From contig JAEXEN010000040.1 of the NCBI GenBank assembly GCA_023400985.1, positions 94,483-158,482 on the forward strand: a stretch of DNA of 64,000 bases, written 5' to 3'. Position numbers and translations under genes: made by a program. Positions 48,896 to 56,489 of this stretch are shown piece by piece (the first letter of the stretch is position 1; each line of letters opens with the position of its first letter). Below the pieces are notes generated by a model that saw only the letters and a list, made by a program, of their open reading frames with translations, was not told the DNA's origin and ran no database searches. Source of the stretch: Bacillota bacterium. Its GTDB lineage: Bacteria > Bacillota > Clostridia > Christensenellales > CAG-138.

Positions 48896-50191
48896 CTACA
48901 TTTCCGAGAGCTTCGCTTCGAGCGCCGTCATCGCGTCGTCTACGCTCGCATAGATGCCGCCCGTGCAATAATCGAGGAACACCTCGTTGACGATCTCCTT
49001 GAACTGGTCGGTATTGAAATAGCCGATGAATTGCGCCTTATCGAGGATACCCACAAGCGGCTCCGCGTACGGGAACTGCTCGAGGTACTGCTCGCTCTGC
49101 GCGACCGACTTTTTAGCGGGTATCTGGCCGCAGGCGACGTTGTTCTGCATGATGACGCCGTCCGAGAAGAAATAGTCGAGGAAGCGGAACGCCGCATCCT
49201 GCTTGGCGCTCGAGGCGTTGACCGCGAACGCCCAGCCGGTCTCTGCCGCGAAGGCGGCTTTTTCGCCATACCACGGCATGGACACGTAGCTGAAGTCCTC
49301 GCCATAGGTCAGCCCAAAGGTGGAAACGCCTTCCGCGATCGACCACGGGCCGCGGGGGACGAACACGGCCTGATCCGCGAACAACTGCTGGTAGCCCTCG
49401 AGGCCGCTGTCATCCGTAAGGCCGGAAAGATCGGTAACGCCCTCCTTGAGAACGAGATCGGCGAGCGTGGAGAACGCCCCCTTTGCTTCGTTGCTCGTGA
49501 AGTTGAAGCTGCCGTCCGCATTGAGGTAGTTGGCGCCCTGCGAAAGGATCATGGAGGTGAACAGGTACGGCACGCCGTCCCAGCCCACAAAATCGAAACC
49601 CTTGGTGGTCATGATGCCGTTTTCGCTCACCGCGGCTTTTTTCGCCTCGGCGATCAGATTGTCCCATGTGGCGGGAACGGTCAGCCCGTCCGCCGCGAGG
49701 AGCTTGTTGTTTACAAGAAGCCCGCCGCATTCGATGTTGAACTCCATCGGCATGCCGTAAAGCTTGCCGTCGTACTCGAGCGCGCCGTAGGTGCAGGAGT
49801 AGGCGTCGCTGCGGATCTCCTCCGCCATGGCGTCCGGCATGGCTGCCAGAGCGCCGGTCGATGCGTAATCGACACCCCAGCCGCCCCATATTTCGTATAC
49901 GTCGGCGCCGCCGCTCTTGGAGATCAGCGAGGTCTGCACCTTGGATTCGAACTCATCATAGGGGAAGAACTCGTACTTGATTTTGATGTCCGGGTTATCC
50001 GCCATGAACGCATCCGCGATCGCCCGGTAGGAGATGTTCCAGGATTCCTCCTGGTGGCCCCAGATGACCAGCTCGACCGTATCGCCTCCCGTTTTGCCTG
50101 GGTTTTCCGCCACGCCGGGCGCAGCCGGAGAACAGGCGGCCAAACTCAGGGCGAGTGTAAGGACGAGCGCAAGGCACATTAGCTTCTTCAT
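48896..50191 (-). CDS. sugar ABC transporter substrate-binding lipoprotein
   Basis: 431 residues with AAGGAGG upstream. Residues 1-20 are a lipoprotein signal with lipobox SLAAC. ELVIWGHQEESWNISYRAIADAF (read ELVIWGHQ then ISYRAIADAF) and FEFKVQTSL-like FESKVQTSLISKSGGADVYE mark a family-1 solute-binding protein, and VFVPRGPWSIAEG is the hinge-side motif. The neighbouring permeases, AgaS, KbaZ and MelA-like genes suggest a galactose- or GalNAc-containing oligosaccharide as ligand; that is inference. Confidence 0.88.
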   Translation of the reverse strand: MKKLMCLALVLTLALSLAACSPAAPGVAENPGKTGGDTVELVIWGHQEESWNISYRAIADAFMADNPDIKIKYEFFPYDEFESKVQTSLISKSGGADVYEIWGGWGVDYASTGALAAMPDAMAEEIRSDAYSCTYGALEYDGKLYGMPMEFNIECGGLLVNNKLLAADGLTVPATWDNLIAEAKKAAVSENGIMTTKGFDFVGWDGVPYLFTSMILSQGANYLNADGSFNFTSNEAKGAFSTLADLVLKEGVTDLSGLTDDSGLEGYQQLFADQAVFVPRGPWSIAEGVSTFGLTYGEDFSYVSMPWYGEKAAFAAETGWAFAVNASSAKQDAAFRFLDYFFSDGVIMQNNVACGQIPAKKSVAQSEQYLEQFPYAEPLVGILDKAQFIGYFNTDQFKEIVNEVFLDYCTGGIYASVDDAMTALEAKLSEM

Positions 50192-50206
50192 TCCGTCGAT
50201 TCCTCC

Positions 50207-51532
50207 TTAGATTTTTAAAGATTTGAAGTACCTGAGATAAGGCGCGTTCTTATCAAGCATCTCCTGCACCATGCGGTAAGTCTCCTCCATGCTGCATACG
50301 CTCGCGGTCAGCGGGTCGAACAGGATGGCTTGAAATACTTTTTCCGGGTCTCCCTCGATGGCGGCGCGCACGGCGAGCTCCTCGAGCTTGGCGGAATGGG
50401 CCACGAGGGCCGAAAGGTGCTGCGGCAGCGTATGGCTGCCCAAAACACGGATGCCGTTTTTGTCCGCCTCGACCGGCACTTCTACGCAGGCGCCTTCGTC
50501 GATGTTGGTGATGTAGCCGCGGTTTCGGAGGTTCGCGTTGAACTGAAACGGCGTGTGGTCGCCGTAGATCGCGTTGAAGATGCGCGAGGCGTATTCGTCG
50601 CCGCGCTCGAGCTCTACTTCGCCGTGCTCGAGCCAAGCTGTATACTCCGCCTCCCACGTGTTTTCGCGCTCGAGGTATTCCTTGAGGATGTAGGCGTGCT
50701 CGCCCGGGTTCCAGCCGGTGCCGTGCGTGCAATACTTCTCGATCAGATCGGGGCGCTTGCGAAACCACGGGTTATATTCCGAGTTATGGCCGGAGGACTC
50801 CGTGGGAAAGTATTTGAGATACCTGAACATTTCGATGCGCACGGGCTCCTCGCTTGCCACCTCGGGGCGCTTGATAGCCTCGTTTAGTATGGGATACATA
50901 TCCTCACCGCCCGACGTAAGCGAAAGGTAAAATGCCTGATGGTTGATGCCCGCACAGGTATAGTCGAGCTTTTCGGGCGCGATTTTGAGCCAGCCGGCGA
51001 GCATTTCCGCCGTGCCCTGCACACTGTGGCAAAGTCCCGTTACGCTCACCGTGGTCTGCGCCTGCAAATAGCTCACGAGCATAGCCATGGGGTTGGTGTA
51101 ATTGAGTACGACGGCGTTAGGACAAAGCTCCTCGATATCACGTATCATGCCCAAGAGCACCGGCGCGGTGCGGAGGAAGCGAAAAATGCCCGAGGGGCCG
51201 CGCGTATCGCCTACGCAGATGTCCACGCCGTATTTCATGGGTATCTCGATATCGTGCCGCCATACCTCCACGCCCCCTTGCAGCACCGTGATGAGCACGC
51301 CGTCCGCGCCGCGAAGCGCCTCGCGGCGGTCGGTGGTCGCCTTTACCGCCGCATGGCGGCCGCTCGCCTCCACGATGCGCCGCACGCCGCGCTCGGCATA
51401 GGAAAGCCGCTTTTCGTCGATATCCATGAGCATCAGCTCACAGTCGTTGAAGGCCGGGAACGTCATCATGTCGCGGACGAGGTCGCGCGTAAAATCCAAA
51501 GAGCCCGCGCCTATAAATGCAAATTTTCTCAT
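50207..51532 (-). CDS. melA: MelA-like alpha-galactosidase, glycoside hydrolase family 4
   Basis: 441 residues from ATG with AAAGGCG upstream. FAFIGAGSLDFTRDLVRDM (4-22) is the NAD loop. LNYTNPMAMLVSY, GLCHSVQGTAEML (about 173-185) and CAGINHQAFYLSL (about 200-212) match E. coli MelA almost word for word, as do FPTESSGHNSEYNPWF and DEYASRIFNAIYG. GH4 MelA cleaves alpha-galactosides with NAD+ and Mn2+. With AgaS and a BadF kinase beside it, alpha-GalNAc may be the actual target. It is the first gene of the leftward operon; a LacI operator lies before it. Confidence 0.85.
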   Translation of the reverse strand: MRKFAFIGAGSLDFTRDLVRDMMTFPAFNDCELMLMDIDEKRLSYAERGVRRIVEASGRHAAVKATTDRREALRGADGVLITVLQGGVEVWRHDIEIPMKYGVDICVGDTRGPSGIFRFLRTAPVLLGMIRDIEELCPNAVVLNYTNPMAMLVSYLQAQTTVSVTGLCHSVQGTAEMLAGWLKIAPEKLDYTCAGINHQAFYLSLTSGGEDMYPILNEAIKRPEVASEEPVRIEMFRYLKYFPTESSGHNSEYNPWFRKRPDLIEKYCTHGTGWNPGEHAYILKEYLERENTWEAEYTAWLEHGEVELERGDEYASRIFNAIYGDHTPFQFNANLRNRGYITNIDEGACVEVPVEADKNGIRVLGSHTLPQHLSALVAHSAKLEELAVRAAIEGDPEKVFQAILFDPLTASVCSMEETYRMVQEMLDKNAPYLRYFKSLKI

Positions 51533-51561
51533 AGGGACGCCTTTCGTTACTGAAATTTCAT

Positions 51562-51574
51562 TGTTTAGTAAAAG
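51562..51574. promoter_or_regulatory. LacI operator copy on the melA side
   Basis: TGTTTA-G-TAAAAG differs by two bases from the perfect palindrome at 51686-51698. It lies 30 bases before the melA start. Confidence 0.45.
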
Positions 51575-51657
51575 ATTTGGCTTATTTTTCATTTGTGTTT
51601 ACTTGCATTCTATCTTCAATTCGGTGATTTGTAAAGGGTCCACAGTAAAATTGTTCC

Positions 51658-51686
51658 TTGCAATTTCCACCAACCTTCGCTATAAT
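51658..51686 (+). promoter_or_regulatory. promoter of lacI-type regulator and kinase
   Basis: TTGCAA (51658-51663) and TATAAT (51681-51686) are 17 bases apart, just upstream of AGGAGG of the regulator. The perfect operator overlaps the transcription start. Confidence 0.65.
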
Positions 51687-51698
51687 GTTTACTAAACA
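51686..51698. promoter_or_regulatory. LacI-type operator, perfect palindrome
   Basis: TGTTTA-C-TAAACA is a perfect 13-base palindrome between the -10 and the ribosome site of the LacI-type gene. A similar copy is at 51562-51574, so one repressor could control both directions. Confidence 0.65.
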
Positions 51699-51709
51699 GG
51701 AGGCGGAGC

Positions 51710-52723
51710 ATGGCGAATATTCGAGATGTCGCACGGGAAGCGGGCGTTTCCATCACCACGGTGTCGAGGGTGCTTTCCGGAGACCCGAGCTTTAAAACCA
51801 CGCCGCTGACGCGGCAAAGCGTGGAAGACGCGGCGGAACGGCTTAATTACACCCGCAATTCGCGCCGGCCGAAGAAGGAACTTATCCGGCTTGGCTGCAT
51901 TTTGGCGCTGACTGCAGAAAAGTATTCCGATCCCTTCTTCATGGCCATCCTCGCCGCCTTGGAGGAGGAATGCGACAGGCAGGGCGCCGTCATTTCCGTG
52001 ATACGCAATTATAACGAGCTCAAAAACCCCGCGGTGCTCGAGGAACTCTTTTGCGCGGGGCTTTCCGGCGTTTTTCTGATGGAGCGCGTGCCCAGAGCCA
52101 TGCTCGACCATATCGGAGCCAATATCCCAAACGTCGTGTTCATCGATAACGACGAGGCGGATTACCAGTTCGACGGCGTGGGCTTTGATCACAACGAGGC
52201 GAATTGGAAGGTGATGCGCTGCCTGATCGATTACGGCTACAGGCGCATCGCTATCGTCAGCGGCACCTCGCCCAACGAACCGTTTTCCGATTCCATCCGC
52301 CTTGTTACCTACCGCGAGGCGCTGCGCCGCGCGGGGCTTAGCTACGACGAATCGCTCGTGAAGGACTGCGCGTGGGATCTCAACCTCTGCGCCGCCCAGA
52401 CGCGCGAGCTGATGAAACTGAGCGCGCCGCCGGACGCGATCTTCGCGGGCAGCGATTCTCTCGCTTCCGCCATCTTGGGCGCGCTCTATTCCATGGGGCT
52501 TCGCTGCCCGGACGACGTAGGCGTGATCGGCTTCAACAACATCAATTTAAGCGCGCATCTGGCGCCGCCGTTGACCACGATCGGCATCCCCACGCATGAG
52601 ATAGGCGTCGCCGCGGTGCAGCGGCTGATGGATATGATTCAGGGGCGCGGCGGCTGCAAGCGCAAGATACTTTTCCCGACGGAGCTGATCCTGCGCACGT
52701 CGTTAAAGGAGGCCAGTAAGTGA
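51710..52723 (+). CDS. LacI family transcriptional regulator of the galactoside cluster
   Basis: 337 residues with AGGAGG before the ATG. The LacI HTH is IRDVAREAGVSITTVSRVLS (4-23), with a hinge helix (SVEDAAERLNYTRN) before the sugar-binding domain. ALYSMGLRCPDDVGVIGFNNI and LTTIGIPTHEIGVAAVQRLMDM are typical of the C-terminal part. The long insert FKTTPLTRQS resembles EbgR/MsmR-type members. It is divergent from melA and overlaps the BadF kinase gene by four bases. It should repress both directions in the absence of a galactoside or GalNAc inducer. Confidence 0.87.
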   Translation: MANIRDVAREAGVSITTVSRVLSGDPSFKTTPLTRQSVEDAAERLNYTRNSRRPKKELIRLGCILALTAEKYSDPFFMAILAALEEECDRQGAVISVIRNYNELKNPAVLEELFCAGLSGVFLMERVPRAMLDHIGANIPNVVFIDNDEADYQFDGVGFDHNEANWKVMRCLIDYGYRRIAIVSGTSPNEPFSDSIRLVTYREALRRAGLSYDESLVKDCAWDLNLCAAQTRELMKLSAPPDAIFAGSDSLASAILGALYSMGLRCPDDVGVIGFNNINLSAHLAPPLTTIGIPTHEIGVAAVQRLMDMIQGRGGCKRKILFPTELILRTSLKEASK

Positions 52724-53676
52724 AGCTTTATCTCGGGATCGACGGTGGAGGCACCAAAACAGCCTTTGCCGTTTGCGACGCCGAGGGGCGCGTTCTCGCG
52801 GAGGGCTTACGACCCGCTGGCCATTACATGCAGCGCGGGCTTGACGGCGTAACGCGTACGCTTGCGGCGGGACTGAAGGACGTATGCGGAAAAGCGGGCG
52901 TCGAGCCCGGTGACATCGCCTTCGCGTTCGCCGGCTGCGCCGGCTACGGCGACGTAGAGACCGACGAAGGCCCCATCCGCACGGCGGTGAAGGCCGCGCT
53001 CAGGGGTATCCCGCACGCGGTCGGCAACGATTGCGAAAACGCGCTTGCGGGCGCCATGGCGGGCGCACCCGGCATCAACGTCATCGCCGGCACCGGTTCC
53101 ATGGGCTTCGGGCGAAACGCCGCGGACGAAAGCATGCGCTGCGGCGGCTGGCACCACGCCATCGGCAGCGACGAGGGCAGCGGTTACTGGATCGGCCTTC
53201 GGCTCCTGCAGAGTTTTACGAAGCAAAGCGACGGCCGCTACGAAAAAACGCCGCTGTACGGCGCGGTCAGGGAAGCGCTTTCCCTTGCCGCGGACGGCGA
53301 CGTTATCGCGCGCGTTGTGAGCGACTGGAAACTCGATCGCACGCGGATCGCCGCGCTTTCTCCCATCGCTTCCGCACTTTACGACCAAAATGACCCTTAC
53401 GCCGTGCGCATCCTTGCCGATGCGGCGCAGGAACTCGCGGGCATCGCGCGCGCCATCCGCGAAAGGCTTCGCATGCCCGACGCCGCGCCCGTAAGCTATA
53501 CGGGCGGCGTTTTCAAAATGGGCGAACGCATCCTCGCGCCTTTTCGTGCGGCGCTCGAAAAGGACGGTATGCGCCTTTTTGCGCCCCTGCTGCCGCCGGA
53601 TCGCGGCGCGCTCATCCTCGCGATGCAGCTAAGCGGCGCGCAGCCTGATAAAGCCGTGCTCGCGCGGCTTCGCTGA
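52720..53676 (+). CDS. BadF/BadG-type amino-sugar kinase
   Basis: 318 residues. The GTG start overlaps the TGA of the LacI gene and has AAAGGAGG 10 bases upstream. YLGIDGGGTKTAFAVCD (4-20) is the phosphate-1 loop, AGTGSMGFG (about 124-132) the second, and GSDEGSGYWIG (about 148-158) the family's adenosine-side motif. It is a homologue of the kinase at 722-1702, here probably for galactosamine or N-acetylgalactosamine, since the cluster has AgaS, KbaZ and a MelA-like hydrolase. Sugar specificity is inferred. Confidence 0.82.
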   Translation: MKLYLGIDGGGTKTAFAVCDAEGRVLAEGLRPAGHYMQRGLDGVTRTLAAGLKDVCGKAGVEPGDIAFAFAGCAGYGDVETDEGPIRTAVKAALRGIPHAVGNDCENALAGAMAGAPGINVIAGTGSMGFGRNAADESMRCGGWHHAIGSDEGSGYWIGLRLLQSFTKQSDGRYEKTPLYGAVREALSLAADGDVIARVVSDWKLDRTRIAALSPIASALYDQNDPYAVRILADAAQELAGIARAIRERLRMPDAAPVSYTGGVFKMGERILAPFRAALEKDGMRLFAPLLPPDRGALILAMQLSGAQPDKAVLARLR

Positions 53677-53697
53677 AAGGTTGAACGAGGGCCGGGA

Positions 53698-55032
53698 TCA
53701 TTTCCCGTCGGGCACGCCCCGCGGGGTTTTAAACCAGAGGCGTTTTGTAAAGAAATAGCATATGGGGACGGCGTAGAGAAAAGTACTGTAAAGTAAGGCG
53801 CCGCTCCCAACCCCGAGCATGGCGAGCGGAACAGTCGAAGCTATAGACCAGGGAATAAGACCCGCAATCGTAATGATAGAACTGCCGATGTCGGCCGCGA
53901 GTTCATCCTTCGATCGCCCTCTCTCTTCGTAGACCTTATAGAACATCTGGGCCGACAGTATAATGCCCAAGGACTGGTTGCAGAACACGCCGGAGGTGAC
54001 AAGGGCGGTCAGCACCTGGGCGGGAAACAGGCCTATTTTTACGGATGTCCGGCCCAGCTTTTCCTGTACCGGTTTGAGCATATCCGTGCCATTGAAGATG
54101 CCTGAATACGAGCACGACAGCAATACCACCGCCATCACTCCAAGCATTGACAAAACCCCGCCGCCGTTTAACAGGCTTCCGAGTTGGGCAGAGGTCGAGT
54201 TATAGCCAAGAATGCAGGCTGCAAGCATATGCAGAAACGACTGTTTCTGAAAAAGCACAGCCAGCGTGAAGGCCGCCGCGCCGCTTGCCGCCAGGGCGCA
54301 GAACGCGCTGATTTTGAGCCAAGGCAGGATGACGAGGATGATAGCGGGCAGGGCTATATACCAAGAGAGGTCGAAGCCGGACTTGAGCGCCGTAACCACA
54401 GTTGAGTCAATCTCCGAGAGGGGATTTTTCAGCGACAGGAGCACATAAACCGCAAGAGCGGCCACGGTTGGCAGGATGCCGGTTTTCAGCATCATCTTTT
54501 GGTAACGCAGATGGTCAGCCCCGGAGACCTCGGAGGTCAAAAAGGCCGAGGAAGAGGCGGGAGAGCACCGGTCCCCGAAATAGGCCCCGGACATGACCGC
54601 CCCGGCGACGATGAGCGGGTCTACGCCACCGCTTCGCGCCAGCACCATCAGCATCACGCCCGCGGTGCCCGTAACGCCGAAACTGGTCCCCAAGATGTAA
54701 GACAAGACGAGCGGAATGAGAAATGCATAAATGACGAACATAGGCGGGGTAATCATTTTCATACCGTAATAGACAAAGAAGGAGATCGTACCGCTGGCTC
54801 GCCACAGGGCAGTTAAACAGCCTATCACCAGCAGGAACCTGAGCACGACAAAAGAGGTTTTTGCACCTTCCCAGGCCATTTTTATAAGTACTCCGGCTCG
54901 GAAGCCCAAGCGCAGTCCCGCCAATAAGAAGCAGACAAGGCCCAACGCGAGGGCAACCCAGAGCGGTATGCCAAGTATCAGGCAGGCAATTACGCCGCTT
55001 AGAAAAACGGCGAGGGAGACAAGCAAAGCCAT
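53698..55032 (-). CDS. Na+/H+ antiporter, NhaC family
   Basis: 444 residues, about eleven membrane segments. AAGGAG lies before the ATG. LGTSFGVTGTAGVMLMVLA (about 120-138) and AVMSGAYFGDRCSPASSSAFLTSEVSG (central Asp/Arg cluster GDRCSPAS near 154-161) are the NhaC signatures. The family exchanges Na+ for H+, or malate/lactate in MleN. No metabolic neighbours are evident. It is a single gene with an inverted repeat about 90 bases upstream. Confidence 0.85.
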   Translation of the reverse strand: MALLVSLAVFLSGVIACLILGIPLWVALALGLVCFLLAGLRLGFRAGVLIKMAWEGAKTSFVVLRFLLVIGCLTALWRASGTISFFVYYGMKMITPPMFVIYAFLIPLVLSYILGTSFGVTGTAGVMLMVLARSGGVDPLIVAGAVMSGAYFGDRCSPASSSAFLTSEVSGADHLRYQKMMLKTGILPTVAALAVYVLLSLKNPLSEIDSTVVTALKSGFDLSWYIALPAIILVILPWLKISAFCALAASGAAAFTLAVLFQKQSFLHMLAACILGYNSTSAQLGSLLNGGGVLSMLGVMAVVLLSCSYSGIFNGTDMLKPVQEKLGRTSVKIGLFPAQVLTALVTSGVFCNQSLGIILSAQMFYKVYEERGRSKDELAADIGSSIITIAGLIPWSIASTVPLAMLGVGSGALLYSTFLYAVPICYFFTKRLWFKTPRGVPDGK

Positions 55033-55507
55033 ATGGGAAACTCCTTAAGTATACCGGAGCCTAACAGGGCCTCCCTCCACGCCGCTTCTCATGGAAACAG
55101 CAGAGTTATAACCTAAAAAATAGAACCGTTTCGGTTCAAAGGGCCCCGATATTGTTGCTAAACCAAATCCTATGCTCCGCATATAAGTGTACATCAAAAA
55201 TATCGGAAAAACATACGCGCTGCCGGACGATGCGCAGGAGCAATACCGTCTCCGCAAAGCCGTAAGGATTTGCCGTGAGAGGAAGAGCAGCGAAATAAGC
55301 GAGAAAGCCACAGCAAAGCGGAGCTTTGCGCACGATACGAAGCTTGCGGCGGCGAGGCAAAAAATTCCGGCCGTTAAAATCGCGTCATACCCAAAGGGGA
55401 CTACTGATGTTGGGCTATGCTCTACGTATCAAGGACGCCGACGCAACTTTGCCTTTTGTCTTGACTGCCATTGACAAAACAGATGCAAGGCTGCGGCGCG
55501 CAAGGGC
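55033..55507. other. 475-bp intergenic region
   Basis: No gene with a ribosome site and protein-like sequence was found on either strand. The only structure is the palindrome at 55123-55137. A short frame at 55408-55527 (39 codons) overlaps the acetyltransferase end and is probably chance. Confidence 0.4.
55123..55137. repeat. small perfect palindrome upstream of nhaC
   Basis: GAACCG-TTT-CGGTTC is a perfect 15-base inverted repeat about 90 bases before the nhaC start. It could be an operator; no regulator gene is adjacent. Confidence 0.4.
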
Positions 55508-56104
55508 CTATACCGTCTTTCTGTAAACGCTGTAGCCGTTGAGTTCCTTATGAGGCACAAAACCGCTGTTTGCATACATGGAAGGATATCCATGGAAGTG
55601 CAGATAGCAATCGAGTTCGCCTGTGGCAGGATATGCTTCCAAGGCTTTATAGCCCCCTGATGCGGCATCTTCCATTACGCGGTTGAGCAAAGCGGCGGCG
55701 ACCCCTTTCCTGCGAAAGCCCGGAGCCACGATGAAGCAGGTAATGGCCATCACGGGCAGGTCTTCGCCGTCGTCCCAAATATCCCGGTTTTCACAGAGCT
55801 TTTTATAGTTCTTTTTATCGGCGGCATTGCACCAGCCGACCACCTGTCCGTCAGCATATGCCAGATATCCGCGCAGTTTATGATCCCGAATCAAATCTAC
55901 GGCAATATTGCGCATCACATCGCGCGACCATTGCTCTCCGCATTCGGCTTCGATCCTTTTCTCATCCTGCTCCCCTAAGTGGAAATATGTGCAATAACAC
56001 CACGACCATTCCTGATGATCGGCAAATGCGACGTTATCAAAAAAATACAGGTAGTCGTCGAGCAGGCTAGGCTCCAATGGCCGAATTATGATTCCCATCT
56101 GCAT
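55508..56104 (-). CDS. GNAT family N-acetyltransferase
   Basis: 198 residues; AAGGAGG precedes the ATG by five bases. The GNAT core is LRGYLAYADGQVVGWCNA (about 77-94), then MAITCFIVAPGFRRKGVAAALLNRVMEDA (about 116-144), where RRKGVA is the acetyl-CoA pyrophosphate loop. VCxWCYC-like WSWCYCTYFHL near residue 35 is seen in a clostridial subfamily. Substrate unknown. Confidence 0.85.
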   Translation of the reverse strand: MQMGIIIRPLEPSLLDDYLYFFDNVAFADHQEWSWCYCTYFHLGEQDEKRIEAECGEQWSRDVMRNIAVDLIRDHKLRGYLAYADGQVVGWCNAADKKNYKKLCENRDIWDDGEDLPVMAITCFIVAPGFRRKGVAAALLNRVMEDAASGGYKALEAYPATGELDCYLHFHGYPSMYANSGFVPHKELNGYSVYRKTV

Positions 56105-56262
56105 ATAATCCTCCTTAACGAATATCAGATGATGCTTGTCGGTAGGATTGGCGTTAGAACATATTCATAATATCACAGATCCTACAAAAACAATTGCCGA
56201 TTGATACAATTTGATGATTTCTATTAATAGCGATCGGAGGGGGCGGGGTGCTGCGGAGATGT

Positions 56263-56325
56263 ATAAGAAATGGGTTTGCGGAGCAAACCTTCCTCCACTC
56301 TTATTTCTTCTTTATTATTTCTTAT
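56263..56325. repeat. nested inverted repeats in intergenic DNA
   Basis: Outer arms ATAAGAAAT (56263-56271) and ATTTCTTAT (56317-56325) are perfect. Inside, GGTTTGC-GGA-GCAAACC (56273-56289) is a perfect hairpin. It may be a small mobile-element remnant or a structured RNA. Confidence 0.4.
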
Positions 56326-56443
56326 TTGGAATCGACGGGGCGAAGAAAAATAAGATTCTGACACAGCCATGTCGCAGCTAATAACAAGAGTTTGCTGCTA
56401 ATGTAGATGACAAATGGTAACTTTCTGAAAAATGACATGATGC

Positions 56444-56476
56444 AAAAGGACGAAGGCACTATGCCCTCGTCCTTTT
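56444..56476 (-). terminator. terminator of the large surface-protein gene
   Basis: A perfect 10-bp stem AAAAGGACGA (56444-56453) with TCGTCCTTTT (56467-56476), extended by GGC/GCC, lies 13 bases past the stop. Confidence 0.75.
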
Positions 56477-56489
56477 GTCATACCGCGTT

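Larger units (their letters stand above)
56105..56489. other. 385-bp intergenic region
   Basis: No gene is supported. It contains the nested inverted repeat at 56263-56325 and the terminator at 56444-56476. The stretch 56294-56330 is very AT-rich. Confidence 0.5.

Noticed and set aside
55408..55527. Small plus-strand gene before the acetyltransferase end
   Set aside because: 39 codons, no ribosome site, overlap with the opposite gene and no recognisable similarity.
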